A stretch of 33,693 nucleotides of DNA from Alphaproteobacteria bacterium (GTDB taxonomy: Bacteria; Pseudomonadota; Alphaproteobacteria; ATCC43930; Allostellaceae): assembly GCA_020852355.1 (NCBI GenBank), contig JADZBA010000419.1, forward strand, positions 1 to 33,693, in the 5' to 3' direction. Numbering within the stretch: position 1 is the stretch's first letter; every line of letters begins with the position of its first letter. Below the pieces are notes generated by a model. The model was given only the letters and a program-made list of their open reading frames with translations. It did no database searches and was not told the origin of the DNA. The translations under genes were made by a program, and so were the position numbers. This document shows positions 7,806 through 16,718 of the stretch, piece by piece.

Positions 7806-8504
7806 ATGACGACCCAGAAATCCGGCAAGCGAATCCTTCTCGTCGACGACGACGACGCCCTGCGGCAGTCGCTCGCCGAGCAGCTCGCGCTGCACGAGGA
7901 GTTTCATGCCGAGGAGGCGGAGACCGCCGCCAAGGGCCTGGAGCGTGCCAAGGCCGAGACCTTCGATCTCGTCCTCCTCGATGTCGGGCTGCCCGACATG
8001 GACGGGCGCGAGGCGTGCCGGCTGATGCGACGCAACGGCGTGCGCTGCCCGGTGATCATGCTGACGGGCGCCGACAGCGAGGCCGACACGATCCTCGGGC
8101 TGGACGCCGGTGCCAACGACTATGTGACGAAGCCGTTCCGCCTCGGCGTCCTGCTCGCCCGCATCCGCGCCCAGCTGCGCCAGCACGAGCAGAGCGAGGA
8201 TGCGGTCTTCCAGATCGGGCCCTACAGCTTCCGTCCCAGCGCCAAGCTGCTGGTCGAATCGGCGGGCAAGAAGAAGGTCCGCCTGACCGAGAAGGAGACG
8301 GCGATCCTCAAGTACCTCTTCCGCGCCGGCGATCGCCCGATCGGTCGGGACCAGCTGCTGCACGAGGTCTGGGGCTACAACGCCGGGGTCACGACCCATA
8401 CGCTGGAGACCCATGTCTACCGCCTGCGCCAGAAGATCGAGCGCGATCCGCAGAAGGCGGAGATCCTGGTGACCGACCCGGGCGGCTATCGCCTGGTGCC
8501 GTGA
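7806..8504 (+). CDS. OmpR/PhoB-type response regulator transcription factor
   Basis: A 232-residue two-component response regulator. The receiver domain (residues about 8-125) has the acidic pocket VDDDD (13-17), phosphoacceptor Asp59 in LLDVGLPDMDG, Thr87 and Lys109 in YVTKPF. The C-terminal winged helix (about 135-232) ends with the usual THTLETHVYRLRQKIE recognition helix and the DPGGYRLV hairpin. No histidine kinase gene is adjacent, so it is an orphan whose partner and targets are unknown. The start at 7806 follows GAGGGCCG. The preceding 78-base gap contains a perfect 12-bp palindrome, ACGGCGCGCCGT (7750-7761), of unknown meaning. It converges on the MFS gene with a 3-base gap. Confidence 0.93.
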   Translation: MTTQKSGKRILLVDDDDALRQSLAEQLALHEEFHAEEAETAAKGLERAKAETFDLVLLDVGLPDMDGREACRLMRRNGVRCPVIMLTGADSEADTILGLDAGANDYVTKPFRLGVLLARIRAQLRQHEQSEDAVFQIGPYSFRPSAKLLVESAGKKKVRLTEKETAILKYLFRAGDRPIGRDQLLHEVWGYNAGVTTHTLETHVYRLRQKIERDPQKAEILVTDPGGYRLVP

Positions 8505-8507
8505 CGC

Positions 8508-9695
8508 TCAGCGCCGGCCCGGCCCGCGGACGAGCGGCAGGACGGCGAGGATCGGCAGCAGCGACAGGGCGGCGACGAGGCCCCCGACCGCCCGCCAGTC
8601 GCCGAGCAGGCCGAATGCCTGGGCGTAGGCGAGCGGACCGGCGATGACGCCGAGGTTGCGGCCGGCCATCAGGATCCCGAAGGCGTGCGCGCCGGCCCGG
8701 CCGGGCCCGAGGATGATCCCGGGCAGCGCGAAGAGGCAGGTCGGCGTGATGCCCGCGCCCATCGCGTAGGCGACCAGCGCGAACGCGCCGAGCGGCCCGG
8801 CATCGAGCCAGGGCATGGCGACCCAGACGAGCGCCTGGGCGGCGAGCCCGATCAGGATGATCGTGGTCGCGCGAACGCCGGCGCGCAGCGCCCAGCCGGC
8901 GACGAGGTTGAAGCCGCCGACCACGACGACCGGCAGCGTGTAGGCCAGCACGGCTGTCTCGCGGTCGAGACGGAAGCTGTCGATCAGGAGCTGCGGCAGC
9001 CAGGTCATGGTGCCGATGTACTGCGCCGACCACAGCATGAAGACGACCGCGACGATGAGGATGGCGCGCCGCTCGGCCGCGGTCGGCGGCGCCAGGCCGG
9101 CGGCGGCGGGGCGCGCGCCGACGTCGACGGCGCCGGTGCGGTGCAGCGCCAGGGTCCACCCCATGGCGGCGACGGCGACGGCGACCGCCACCCACCAGAG
9201 CGGCTCCCAGCGTCCCTCGGCGAGGAACGGCAGGGCGATCAGCCCCGCGGCGACCTGGCCGATCGGGATCCAGGTGGCGGTCAGCGCGGCGGCGATCGGC
9301 AGGTGGCGCGAGCCGGCGTTGACGGTCGCGAAGGTCGGGCCGGCGATCGCCAGGACCGCGAAGCCGATGCCCTCCAGCGTGCGCGCGCCCAGCACCAGCA
9401 GGCCGTCCTGCGGCCTGAGCAGGGTCAGCAGCGTGCCGGCCAGCGTCAGCCCGAAGGCACCCAGCAGGAACGGCAGCGCGCCGTGCCGTTGCATCCAGCG
9501 TCCGATGTTCCAGGACAGCGCCAGGCCGGCCAGCGCGAACACCGACATGAAGCCGCCGGCCAGCACCCGGTCGTAGCCGTAGCGCTCGATCATGAGCGGC
9601 AGCACCGGCGGCAGCTTGAACTGCTGGAACGCGGCGACGACGGCGATCGCCAGGCCGAAGAGCACGCCCGTCCAGTTTGTCGTCTTCTCGGCCAT
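8508..9695 (-). CDS. Major facilitator superfamily transporter
   Basis: A 395-residue integral membrane protein with about twelve hydrophobic helices in two halves separated by a hydrophilic loop near residues 195-210 (ALHRTGAVDVGARPAAAG). The cytoplasmic loop between helices 2 and 3 has the weak MFS motif WNIGRWMQRHG. There are no signature residues that identify a substrate, so export of a drug-like compound or uptake of a metabolite are both open. The start at 9695 begins MAEKTTNW immediately before the first helix; an upstream ATG at 9737 would add a basic tail without family resemblance. It is divergent from the MBL-fold gene across 86 bases. Confidence 0.85.
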   Translation of the reverse strand: MAEKTTNWTGVLFGLAIAVVAAFQQFKLPPVLPLMIERYGYDRVLAGGFMSVFALAGLALSWNIGRWMQRHGALPFLLGAFGLTLAGTLLTLLRPQDGLLVLGARTLEGIGFAVLAIAGPTFATVNAGSRHLPIAAALTATWIPIGQVAAGLIALPFLAEGRWEPLWWVAVAVAVAAMGWTLALHRTGAVDVGARPAAAGLAPPTAAERRAILIVAVVFMLWSAQYIGTMTWLPQLLIDSFRLDRETAVLAYTLPVVVVGGFNLVAGWALRAGVRATTIILIGLAAQALVWVAMPWLDAGPLGAFALVAYAMGAGITPTCLFALPGIILGPGRAGAHAFGILMAGRNLGVIAGPLAYAQAFGLLGDWRAVGGLVAALSLLPILAVLPLVRGPGRR

Positions 9696-9781
9696 CGATC
9701 GGTCGCGGAGTGTCGCGGAGCCGGGACGCCGGCGCAACCCGTGCCCTTGCCGGGCGTGCGCTGCTACGATGCCGGGCGACG

Positions 9782-10612
9782 ATGGACGGGTCGGCGATCA
9801 GCGTGAGGTTCTGGGGCGTGCGCGGCTCGATCGCCTGCGCCGGGCCGCAGACCGCCCGCTACGGCGGCAATACCGCCTGCGTCGAGTTGCGCTGCGGCGG
9901 CCACACGCTGGTGTTCGATGCCGGGACCGGCATCCGGCCGCTGGGCCTGGCCCTGGCCCGTGAGCCGGCGGCCGACCTCGACCTGTTCTTCAGCCACACG
10001 CATCTCGACCATGTGCTGGGCCTGCCCTTCTTCGCCCCGGCGCTGACCGCGGGCCGCCGGCTGCGCCTGTGGGCCGGCCACCTGCTGCCCGCCATGACCC
10101 TGGAGGCCGCGGTGCGCCGCATGATGACGCCGCCGCTGTTCCCGGTGCCGGTGGAGACGCTGCGCGCCGATCTCGAGTTCCGGGACTTTCGCGCCGGCGA
10201 GACGCTGCGGCCATGCACCGGCGTCACCGTGCGCACCGCGCCGCTCGACCATCCCGACGGCGCCACCGGCTACCGGGTCGAGCATGGCGGCCGCGCCGTC
10301 GCCTACGTGACCGACATCGAGCATCGCCCGGGCGAGCGCGCTGCCGCCGTCGTCGATCTCGTGCGCGGCGCCGACCTCATGATCTACGACTCGACCTACA
10401 CCGATGCCGAGTTCGTCGAACGCAAGGGCTGGGGCCATTCCACCTGGGAGGAGGCGCTGCGCGTCGCCGACGCGGCCGGGGTCGGCCGCGTCGTGCTGTT
10501 CCACCACGACCCCGGCCACGACGACGACTTCATGGACGCGGTGGCGGCCGCGGCCGCGATCTCGCGGCCGGGCACCGTGGTCGCGCGCGAGGGCGAGACG
10601 CTGACGGCCTGA
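9782..10612 (+). CDS. MBL-fold metallo-hydrolase (PhnP/RNase Z-like)
   Basis: A 276-residue metallo-beta-lactamase-fold enzyme. The metal motif SHTHLDH places His72, His74, Asp76 and His77; later ligands are likely His in PLDHPDG and in DIEHR. The N-terminus VRFWGVRGSI followed by YGGNTACVEL and FDAGTG marks the phosphodiesterase-like subgroup that includes PhnP and RNase Z relatives. It probably hydrolyses a phosphodiester or cyclic nucleotide, but the substrate is unknown. The start at 9782 puts the conserved beta strand at residue 6. TGCTACGAT at 9762-9770 resembles an extended -10 element and would give a very short leader. It converges on a VOC-like gene with a 14-base gap. Confidence 0.85.
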   Translation: MDGSAISVRFWGVRGSIACAGPQTARYGGNTACVELRCGGHTLVFDAGTGIRPLGLALAREPAADLDLFFSHTHLDHVLGLPFFAPALTAGRRLRLWAGHLLPAMTLEAAVRRMMTPPLFPVPVETLRADLEFRDFRAGETLRPCTGVTVRTAPLDHPDGATGYRVEHGGRAVAYVTDIEHRPGERAAAVVDLVRGADLMIYDSTYTDAEFVERKGWGHSTWEEALRVADAAGVGRVVLFHHDPGHDDDFMDAVAAAAAISRPGTVVAREGETLTA

Positions 10613-10626
10613 GGCCGCCCGATCTC

Positions 10627-11091
10627 CTACGCCGCCGCGGGCAGGCCGAAGATGCGCCGCCAGTTCTCGCTGCTCACCTGGCTCAGGTACGCACGCTGCA
10701 TCTCCGGCGTCAGCGCCTCGATCAGCAGGCGGTCGTCGACCCAGACCTCGACGACGCGGAAATAGCCGCCGCGGTCGCATTCGCGCGCGGTCCAGCCCAT
10801 GCGTGCGGCGATCGCCAGGACCTTCGCCGTGTCGTGCGGCACGCCGATCGCGACATGCACGCCGATCGGAGCTGTCGGGTCGGCCGCGCCCGCGTCGACG
10901 GCCGTCGGGCCGGGAACCAGGGCCATGTCGGCGGGGCAGATCTCGAGCGCGGTGCCGCGGCCGTCGTCGGCGAAGACGATGTAGCTGCCGGGGAACGGCG
11001 GGAACGGCAGGGCGGTGCCGTCCCAGAGCTCGGCGATGGCGGCGGCGGTGCGCGCCGGGTCGGCGGCGGGAAGCGAGGCGTGGAACAGCAT
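10627..11091 (-). CDS. VOC (glyoxalase-like) domain protein, function unknown
   Basis: A 154-residue protein that I recognise only at fold level. Two beta-alpha-beta modules are visible: MLFHASLPAADPARTAAA to TALEICP, and GVHVAIGVPHDTAKVL to LLIEALTPEM, the arrangement of the vicinal-oxygen-chelate superfamily. Each module ends near a glutamate (Glu in LEICP and IEALTPE), where VOC proteins usually hold a metal ligand, but first-position histidines are less convincing. There is no signal peptide or membrane segment. The start at 11091 follows a GGAGGGG ribosome site seven bases upstream. It lies 79 bases downstream of the membrane protein gene on the same strand. It could be a dioxygenase-like or resistance-like VOC protein, or non-enzymatic. 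Confidence 0.6.
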   Translation of the reverse strand: MLFHASLPAADPARTAAAIAELWDGTALPFPPFPGSYIVFADDGRGTALEICPADMALVPGPTAVDAGAADPTAPIGVHVAIGVPHDTAKVLAIAARMGWTARECDRGGYFRVVEVWVDDRLLIEALTPEMQRAYLSQVSSENWRRIFGLPAAA

Positions 11092-11170
11092 GGACGGACC
11101 CCTCCGGGAAGGCGCTGTCCGTGTCCGTCGCAACCATGCCGCCGGCGGTTCTGCCCGCCGCGCGGAAATC

Positions 11171-11704
11171 TCAGCGGTCGGCCGGCAGCACGTCCATCGG
11201 CGGGGCGCCCGTGGCGGGCTGGTCGTCGACCGGGGCGCCGAGCGCGCGGAAGTTGGCGCGCGTCACGTCGTCGACCGGCAGGTCGCGGGCGCGCACCTCG
11301 TCGGCGACGCGCTGGGCGATCGCGCCGAAGTCGGCGATCGTCGAATCGATGCGGATCGGCCCGCCCGGACCCTCCAGGCGCAGATGCATCCAGCCGCCGG
11401 CGCGGTCGCGCCGCGTCGAGTAGTAGCGCAGGCGGGCGTCGGCGAGCGCGGCCCATTCGATGCGCCGTTGCCGGCCGCCCGTCGCCGCGATGCCGCTCTC
11501 GTCGAGCGCGACGCGCGTGCGCTGGCGCTCGAAGGTGCGCCAGGCGAAGACCGCGAACAGCACCGCGAGCGCACCCATGGCCACCGCGATCCAGCTCGCG
11601 ACCGGGACCAGCAGCAGCGGGCCGGCGGTCGCGGCGAGACCGATGCCGGCCCGGCCGTAGTCGGCCCACAGCGCATCGGGCGGATAGCGATGCTCCGCGC
11701 TCAT
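11171..11704 (-). CDS. Small membrane protein, PH-like domain, unknown function
   Basis: A 177-residue protein whose ATG overlaps the exonuclease III stop codon (ATGA), implying translational coupling. Residues about 20-50 form one long or two short hydrophobic helices (AGIGLAATAGPLLLVPVAS, then WIAVAMGALAVLFAVFAW). They are followed by a soluble domain with alternating strands (TRVALDESGIAATGG, IEWAALADARLRYY, WMHLRLEG) resembling bacterial PH-like (bPH) membrane proteins. The tail is proline-rich and probably disordered. No catalytic motif is seen and I do not recognise a specific family. The link to exonuclease III may be only positional. Confidence 0.7.
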   Translation of the reverse strand: MSAEHRYPPDALWADYGRAGIGLAATAGPLLLVPVASWIAVAMGALAVLFAVFAWRTFERQRTRVALDESGIAATGGRQRRIEWAALADARLRYYSTRRDRAGGWMHLRLEGPGGPIRIDSTIADFGAIAQRVADEVRARDLPVDDVTRANFRALGAPVDDQPATGAPPMDVLPADR

Positions 11705-12507
11705 GGCGTCCCGGAGTCCAGCGTGACCAGGACCGGCACATGGTCGGACGGCTGCGTCCAGCCGCGCGCCTCGCGCAGGATGCGCGCCTGCTGCAGGCCC
11801 GCCACCAGGGGCGGGGTGACCCAGACATGGTCGAGGCGGCGGCCGCGGTCGGAGGCGTCCCAGTCCTGGGCGCGGTAGCTCCACCAGGAATAGAGCTTGC
11901 GGTCGGCCGGCACGAAATGGCGCACCGCGTCGACCCAGCCGCCGGCCTTCTGCATCGCCGTCAGCTTCTCGACCTCCACGGGCGTGTGGCTGACCACGTC
12001 GAGGAGCTGCTTGTGCGACCACACGTCGTGCTCGAGCGGCGCGATGTTGAGGTCGCCGACCAGCACCATCGGACGCGGGGTGCTGCGCGCCTTCTTCAGC
12101 CAGGCAGTCGTCTCGTCGAGGAAGGCGAGCTTGTGGGCGAACTTGTCGTTGACCGCCGGGTCGGGAACGTCGCCGCCCGAGGGGATGTAGAAGTTGTGCA
12201 GCTCGATGCCGCCCGGCAGCGTCGCGAAGACGTGACGGCAGTCGTCCTTGGCGCACCATGTCTCGCTGCCGACGTCCGCGAGAGGCTGGCGGGACAGGAT
12301 GGCGACGCCGTTGTAGCTCTTCATCCCGCGGATCGCCTGGTGCCGCCAGCCCTTGTCAGCGAACGCCTTGGCCGGAAAGGCGTCGACGATCGCCTTGGTC
12401 TCCTGCAGGCAGAGCACGTCGGGCCGGTGCTCCTCAAGGAAGCGCAGCACGAGGTCGAGGCGCAGGCGGACCGAGTTGATGTTCCAGGTGGCGACGGTGA
12501 TCGCCAT
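11701..12507 (-). CDS. xth: Exonuclease III / AP endonuclease
   Basis: A 268-residue member of the exonuclease III family, matching the roughly 270-residue bacterial enzymes. Family motifs are ATWNINSVRLR at the N-terminus, LCLQETK (Glu36, metal ligand), YNGVAILSR, VLVGDLNIAP (catalytic Asp/Asn pair), RRLDHVWV and the terminal SDHVPV with the catalytic histidine. It cuts the backbone 5' to abasic sites and removes 3' blocking groups during base-excision repair. The gene lies 11 bases after the FAH-family hydrolase stop and overlaps the small membrane protein gene, giving a three-gene minus-strand operon. Identification is secure. Confidence 0.95.
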   Translation of the reverse strand: MAITVATWNINSVRLRLDLVLRFLEEHRPDVLCLQETKAIVDAFPAKAFADKGWRHQAIRGMKSYNGVAILSRQPLADVGSETWCAKDDCRHVFATLPGGIELHNFYIPSGGDVPDPAVNDKFAHKLAFLDETTAWLKKARSTPRPMVLVGDLNIAPLEHDVWSHKQLLDVVSHTPVEVEKLTAMQKAGGWVDAVRHFVPADRKLYSWWSYRAQDWDASDRGRRLDHVWVTPPLVAGLQQARILREARGWTQPSDHVPVLVTLDSGTP

Positions 12508-12518
12508 TGTCCGCCGCC

Positions 12519-13208
12519 TCAGCCGATGGTGACGGTCAGGTCGCCGACGCCGTCGACATGCCCTTCGAGCCGGTCCCCCCGGACCACCGCCTTCACCCCC
12601 TCCGGCGTGCCGCTGAAGATGAGGTCGCCCGGCGCCAGCGTGACCAGGGTCGACAGGTAGGCGATGGTCTCCGGCACGTTCCAGATCATGTCGGCGAGAT
12701 CGCCCTTCTGGCGCTCGACGCCGTTGACCTTCAGCCAGATCGCGCCCTTGTCGGGATGGCCGATCTGGGCGGCGCGCACCAGCGCGGTGCAGGGGGCGGA
12801 GTTGTCGAAGCCCTTGCCCATGTCCCAGGGGCGGCCGGCCGTCTTGGCCATGCCCTGCAGGTCGCGCCGGGTCATGTCGAGGCCGACGGCATAGCCGTAG
12901 ACGAGGTCGAGGGCCTTCTCGGCGGGGATGTCGGCGCCGCCGCCCTTGAGCGCCACCACCAACTCGATCTCGTGGTGCAGGTCCTTGGTCGCCGGCGGGT
13001 AGGGCATGACGCTGCCGCTCGGCAGCAGCGCATCGGCCGGCTTCATGAAGAAGAACGGCTCCTCGCGGTCCGGATTGTGCCCCATCTCGCGGGCATGGGC
13101 GGCGTAGTTGCGCCCGACGCAGTAGATGCGGCGCACCGGGAACAGCTCGCTGGTGCCGACGACCGGCAGGGCCGGCGGGTTCGGCAGCGGAATCGCGTAG
13201 GAGGGCAT
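12519..13208 (-). CDS. Fumarylacetoacetate hydrolase (FAH) family protein, fumarylpyruvate hydrolase-like
   Basis: A 229-residue single-domain FAH-family enzyme. [16 protein letters not shown] (28-43) is the typical start of the short acylpyruvase/fumarylpyruvate hydrolase group. Metal ligands are Glu80 and Glu82 in HHEIELVV and Asp111 in [19 protein letters not shown], a substrate-loop feature, and FSGTPEGV near the C-terminus are also present. Relatives hydrolyse fumarylpyruvate (gentisate pathway) or decarboxylate oxaloacetate (FAHD1). No other aromatic-degradation gene is adjacent, so the exact reaction is open. The start at 13208 has GAGGATC upstream. It is the first gene of the unit with exonuclease III. 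Confidence 0.9.
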   Translation of the reverse strand: MPSYAIPLPNPPALPVVGTSELFPVRRIYCVGRNYAAHAREMGHNPDREEPFFFMKPADALLPSGSVMPYPPATKDLHHEIELVVALKGGGADIPAEKALDLVYGYAVGLDMTRRDLQGMAKTAGRPWDMGKGFDNSAPCTALVRAAQIGHPDKGAIWLKVNGVERQKGDLADMIWNVPETIAYLSTLVTLAPGDLIFSGTPEGVKAVVRGDRLEGHVDGVGDLTVTIG

Positions 13209-13256
13209 GGAGATCCTCGGCTCGAGACGGGCAGCGGGAAAGGCGGGCAATTTAGG

Positions 13257-13276
13257 GGCATCGCGGTCGCGATGCC
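13257..13276 (-). terminator. Hairpin after the peptide ABC operon, possible weak terminator
   Basis: An 8-bp perfect stem, GGCATCGC (13257-13264) with GCGATGCC (13269-13276) around a GGTC loop, lies between the last permease gene and the FAH-family gene. On the minus strand it is followed by CCTAAATTG, which is not a real U-tract. It may slow or separate transcription, but termination is uncertain. Confidence 0.3.
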
Positions 13277-13301
13277 AGAGGCGCGGCGGCGGTCTCGCCC
13301 G

Positions 13302-14222
13302 TCAGTTCCGGTTCTCGGGCGCGGTGACGTCGCGGGCGCCGTCGCCCAGCAGGTTGATCGAGAGGACCAGGACGAACAGCGCGATGCCGGGCAGCGCGAT
13401 CATCCAGGTGTTGAAGAAGATCTCCTCCTTGGCCTCCGCCAGCATGAGTCCCCAGGAGGGCTGCGGCGGGCGGACGCCGAGGCCGAGGAAGGAGAGCGCG
13501 GCCTCCAGCAGGATGGCGTTCGCCATCTCGATCGTCGCCACGACGATCAACGGGTTGAGGACGTTGGGCAGTACCTCGCGCAGCAGCAGATAGGGGGTGG
13601 AGCAGCCGATCGCCTCGGCGGCGGCGACGTAGTCGAGGCTGCGCGCCTGCTGGGTCGCCGCCCGCATCACCACCGCGAAGCGGTCCCACAGCAGCAGGCC
13701 CAGCACCAGCACGAGGACGAGCAGCGAGCTGCCGGTCAGCGCCACCACCGCCAGCGCCACCAGGACGACGGGCAGGCTGAGGCGGGTGGTGACGAAGAAA
13801 TTCACGATCATGTCGACCTTGCCGCCGAAATAGCCGGCGAGGAGGCCCAGGGTCGAGCCGATGAAGCCGGAGATCAGCATGGCCGAGACGCCGATCACCA
13901 GCGAGATCCGGCTGCCGTAGATGAGCCGGCTCAGATAGTCGCGGCCGAGGCGGTCGGTGCCGAGCGGGTAGGTCCAGCCGGCCTTCGGGCTGTCGTAGAG
14001 CCAGGCGTGCCAGATCGGCGGGATGCGCCGGCGCGCCAGGCTGCCGGTGTAGGGATCGTGAGGGGCGACCAGCGGCGCCAGCAGCGCCATCGCGAGGATC
14101 AGCGCGAGGACGCCCGCGCCGGTCATCAGGCCGAGGTGGCCGCGCGCGCGCCGCCACGCCAGCGTGCGCGGGCCGGGCGCGACGGGCGCGGGCGCCGCCC
14201 CGGTCGGCTGGGCGGCCGTCAC
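13302..14222 (-). CDS. Peptide/opine-type ABC transporter permease (DppC-like)
   Basis: A 306-residue inner-membrane permease of the DppC/OppC family. After a hydrophilic Ala/Pro-rich N-terminus, a first helix (GVLALILAMALLAPLVA) and a periplasmic loop lead to TDRLGRDYLSRLIYGSRISL, a block characteristic of DppC proteins. The transport domain holds five further helices and the EAA loop EAIGCSTPYLLLREVLPN, which contacts an ATPase. ALSFLGLGVRPPQPSWG is another family hallmark. Translation starts with GTG at 14222, overlapping the upstream permease stop (GTGA). It works with the DppB-like and binding-protein genes upstream. No ATPase gene is present in this cluster. Confidence 0.92.
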   Translation of the reverse strand: MTAAQPTGAAPAPVAPGPRTLAWRRARGHLGLMTGAGVLALILAMALLAPLVAPHDPYTGSLARRRIPPIWHAWLYDSPKAGWTYPLGTDRLGRDYLSRLIYGSRISLVIGVSAMLISGFIGSTLGLLAGYFGGKVDMIVNFFVTTRLSLPVVLVALAVVALTGSSLLVLVLVLGLLLWDRFAVVMRAATQQARSLDYVAAAEAIGCSTPYLLLREVLPNVLNPLIVVATIEMANAILLEAALSFLGLGVRPPQPSWGLMLAEAKEEIFFNTWMIALPGIALFVLVLSINLLGDGARDVTAPENRN

Positions 14223-15142
14223 GCCACGGCCACCCGCAGCCGCGGGTCGAGCCAGCCGTTCAGCAGGTCGGCGAGGAAGGTCAGCACGACGTAGAAGAGG
14301 GCGATCATCAGGACGATCGCCTGGATCACCGGCAGGTCGGAGCGCTGGATCGATTCCCAGGCGAGATAGCCGACGCCGTGCAGCGAGAACACCGCCTCGA
14401 TGACGATCGAGCCTCCGAGCATGAAGCCGAACTGCACCGCGGCCAGCGAGACGACGGGAATGACCGCGTTGCGCAGGGCGTGCTTGAAGAGAACGGACGG
14501 CGTCAGCAGGCCCTTGGCGCGAGCGGTCCGGACGTAGTCGGACCCCAGCGCCTCCAGCATGCCGGTACGCGTCAGGCGCATCAGGGCCGGCGTCGCGTAG
14601 TAGCCGAGCGCCACGGCCGGCAGCACGAGATGCTCCCACGTCTCCGATCCCGAGGTCGGGAGCCATTGCAGCCAGACGCCGAAGACGACGATGAGGACGA
14701 GCGCGAACCAGAAGTTCGGCAGCGCCTGGCCGAGAACGGCGAGCGCCAGCGCGAAGCGGTCGACGAGGGAGTTCTGGCGCACCGCGGCGGCGACGCCGAG
14801 CGGGATCGCCAGCGCGACCGCGAAGGCGAGCGCCATGACGCCGAGCGAGAGCGTGATCGGCAGCCGGTGGACGACCAGCTCCACCGCGGGCTCCTTCATC
14901 AGGTAGGAGCGGCCGAAGTCGCCCGACGCGGCGCGGGCGATCCATTCGAGGTACTGCACCGGCAGCGGCCGGTCGAAGCCCTCCGCCTTGCGGATCGCCT
15001 CGACGTCCGCCGCCGTGGCGTTCTCGCCGGCCATGGCCCGGGCCGGGTCGGCGGCGATGTGCGTCAGGCCGAAGACGATGACCGAGACGACGAGGACGAC
15101 CAGAACGGCGACGCCGAGCCGTCCCATGGCATAGCGCAGCAT
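14219..15142 (-). CDS. Peptide/opine-type ABC transporter permease (DppB-like)
   Basis: A 307-residue DppB/OppB-family permease. The N-terminal helix is followed by the large periplasmic segment that marks the family (TAADVEAIRKAEGFDRPLPV). Five more helices follow, with the EAA loop around TARAKGLLTPSVLFKHALRN and the block SIVIEAVFSLHGVGYLAWES. LPNFWFALVL is also typical. It forms a heterodimeric channel with the DppC-like protein encoded by the overlapping downstream gene and receives substrate from the binding protein encoded 26 bases upstream. Confidence 0.93.
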   Translation of the reverse strand: MLRYAMGRLGVAVLVVLVVSVIVFGLTHIAADPARAMAGENATAADVEAIRKAEGFDRPLPVQYLEWIARAASGDFGRSYLMKEPAVELVVHRLPITLSLGVMALAFAVALAIPLGVAAAVRQNSLVDRFALALAVLGQALPNFWFALVLIVVFGVWLQWLPTSGSETWEHLVLPAVALGYYATPALMRLTRTGMLEALGSDYVRTARAKGLLTPSVLFKHALRNAVIPVVSLAAVQFGFMLGGSIVIEAVFSLHGVGYLAWESIQRSDLPVIQAIVLMIALFYVVLTFLADLLNGWLDPRLRVAVA

Positions 15143-15168
15143 GGCGTCCCCGGCGCCGTGTCAGCCGG

Positions 15169-16686
15169 TCATTTCCACGAATAGACGAAGTAGCGCGGGA
15201 TCTCGTCCTTGTAGGCGCGGAAGTCGAGTTCGGCGGTGTGGGCGTAGTTGGTGACGAACGTGTTGAGCGGGACCCAGTAGGCCTGCTCCATGATGCGGTC
15301 GATCGCCTTCTTGTAGTTGGCCTTGCGCACCGCGACGTCGTTGCTGTTGTCGGCGATGTCGAGCCATTCCTTGACCTGCCGGTCGCGGGCGTAGTCGTCC
15401 TCGCCGCCCTTGAAGAAGGTGCTGACGATGGCCGACGCGTCGTTGACCGAGAACGAGCCCCAGTCGCCCTGGTAGATCGGCGTCTCGCCCTTCTGGAAGC
15501 GCTGGATCAGGGTGGCGACCGGCAGCATGTTGACCTCGGCGTCGATGCCGACGGCCTTGAGATCGGCCTGGATCGCCTCGGTCCAGACGCGTGAGCGGAA
15601 CGCCATGAGCTGCGTCCTGAAGCCGTTGGGGAAGCCGGCCTCGGCCAGCAGCGCCTTCGCCTTCGTCGGGTCGAAGGCGTATTTCGGCGCCGAGGTGTCG
15701 TCGCAGCCGAGCTGGGTCGGGAAGCATGGCGCGTGGATCACCCGCGCCTCGCCCTGCACCAGGTTGTCGACGAAGCTCTTGCGGTCGATGGCGTGCAGGA
15801 TCGCCTGGCGGACCTTCTGCCTGGTCAGCGGGTTGTCGGCGCCGCTGCGCCCGGCCGCGTCGAGCACGAGGTAGCCGATCCGCATCGTCTCGGCGCTGAC
15901 CGTCCTGAGGTTGCGCTGGCGCTGGATGCTCGGGACCTGGTCGGCGTCGACGTACCACAGGAGGTCGGCACGCCCGGCCAGCAGCTCCGCCAGCTCGGTC
16001 GCGGCGTCGGTGATGATCCGGACCTGCACCTTGCCGATCCGCGCCTTGCCCTTGGGGCTGCCCTCGTAGTGCTCGGCGAACCGCTCGAAGCGGTATTCCT
16101 TGCCCGGCTCGATGGCGGCGACCCGATAGGGGCCGGTGCCGATCGGCCGCTTGTTCTGCTCCTCGGGTCCCGTGTAGCTGCGCGAGAAGATGAAGATCGG
16201 CAGCGACAGGAACTCGATCGCCGGCGGGAAGGGCCGGTGCAGATGGATGCGGACCTTGTGCGCGTCCACCGTCTCCGCGTTCCTGATCCAGTTGGTGTTG
16301 CGCTGGTAGAGCGCCTTGTTCTCGGGCCTGGCGATGTAGTTCAGCGTGTGGACGACGTCCTCGGCGCCGAAGGGGCTGCCGTCGTGGAACCTGACGCCCT
16401 GGCGCAGGGTCAGGTCGAGGGTCGTGTCGTCGACCCATTTCCATTCGGTCGCCAGGCCCGGCCGGTAGGCGAACGTGTCGGGATCGCGCTCGATCAGGTG
16501 ATCCCAGACATGATGGGCGAAGACGACGCCGTCGCGCAGGCCGTTGAAGTAGGGGTCGACGTTGGGGATGACGTTGCGCCAGACGACGCGCAGCTCGTCC
16601 TTGGCCTTCTGCGCGTGGGCCGGTGCCGCGGCCAGCGTCGCCGCCACCGCCATGCCGACCCAGCCGAGCCGCCGTACGATGCCCAT
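15169..16686 (-). CDS. ABC transporter substrate-binding protein, family 5 (DppA/OppA type)
   Basis: A 505-residue periplasmic binding protein. A signal peptide is clear (MGIVRRLG, hydrophobic WVGMAVAATLAAA, cleavage after AHA-Q). Family 5 features include the long N-terminal lobe with WKWVDDTTLDLTLRQGVRFH and DGSPFGAEDVVHTLN, and RPIGTGPYRV in the middle. The family binds peptides, nickel, opines or sugars; the pocket cannot be read here. It is the first gene of the binding-protein/permease operon and follows the candidate promoter at 16719-16748, with a GGGGGAA ribosome site. ATPases must come from elsewhere in the genome for the system to work. Confidence 0.92.
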   Translation of the reverse strand: MGIVRRLGWVGMAVAATLAAAPAHAQKAKDELRVVWRNVIPNVDPYFNGLRDGVVFAHHVWDHLIERDPDTFAYRPGLATEWKWVDDTTLDLTLRQGVRFHDGSPFGAEDVVHTLNYIARPENKALYQRNTNWIRNAETVDAHKVRIHLHRPFPPAIEFLSLPIFIFSRSYTGPEEQNKRPIGTGPYRVAAIEPGKEYRFERFAEHYEGSPKGKARIGKVQVRIITDAATELAELLAGRADLLWYVDADQVPSIQRQRNLRTVSAETMRIGYLVLDAAGRSGADNPLTRQKVRQAILHAIDRKSFVDNLVQGEARVIHAPCFPTQLGCDDTSAPKYAFDPTKAKALLAEAGFPNGFRTQLMAFRSRVWTEAIQADLKAVGIDAEVNMLPVATLIQRFQKGETPIYQGDWGSFSVNDASAIVSTFFKGGEDDYARDRQVKEWLDIADNSNDVAVRKANYKKAIDRIMEQAYWVPLNTFVTNYAHTAELDFRAYKDEIPRYFVYSWK

Positions 16687-16718
16687 CGCGATTCCCCCGC
16701 CCCTCGTTATGGCGCGCG

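Noticed and set aside
10069-12660. Long plus-strand open frame spanning the MBL-fold gene to exonuclease III
   Set aside because: It crosses several confident genes on both strands and shows only Arg-rich shadow sequence.
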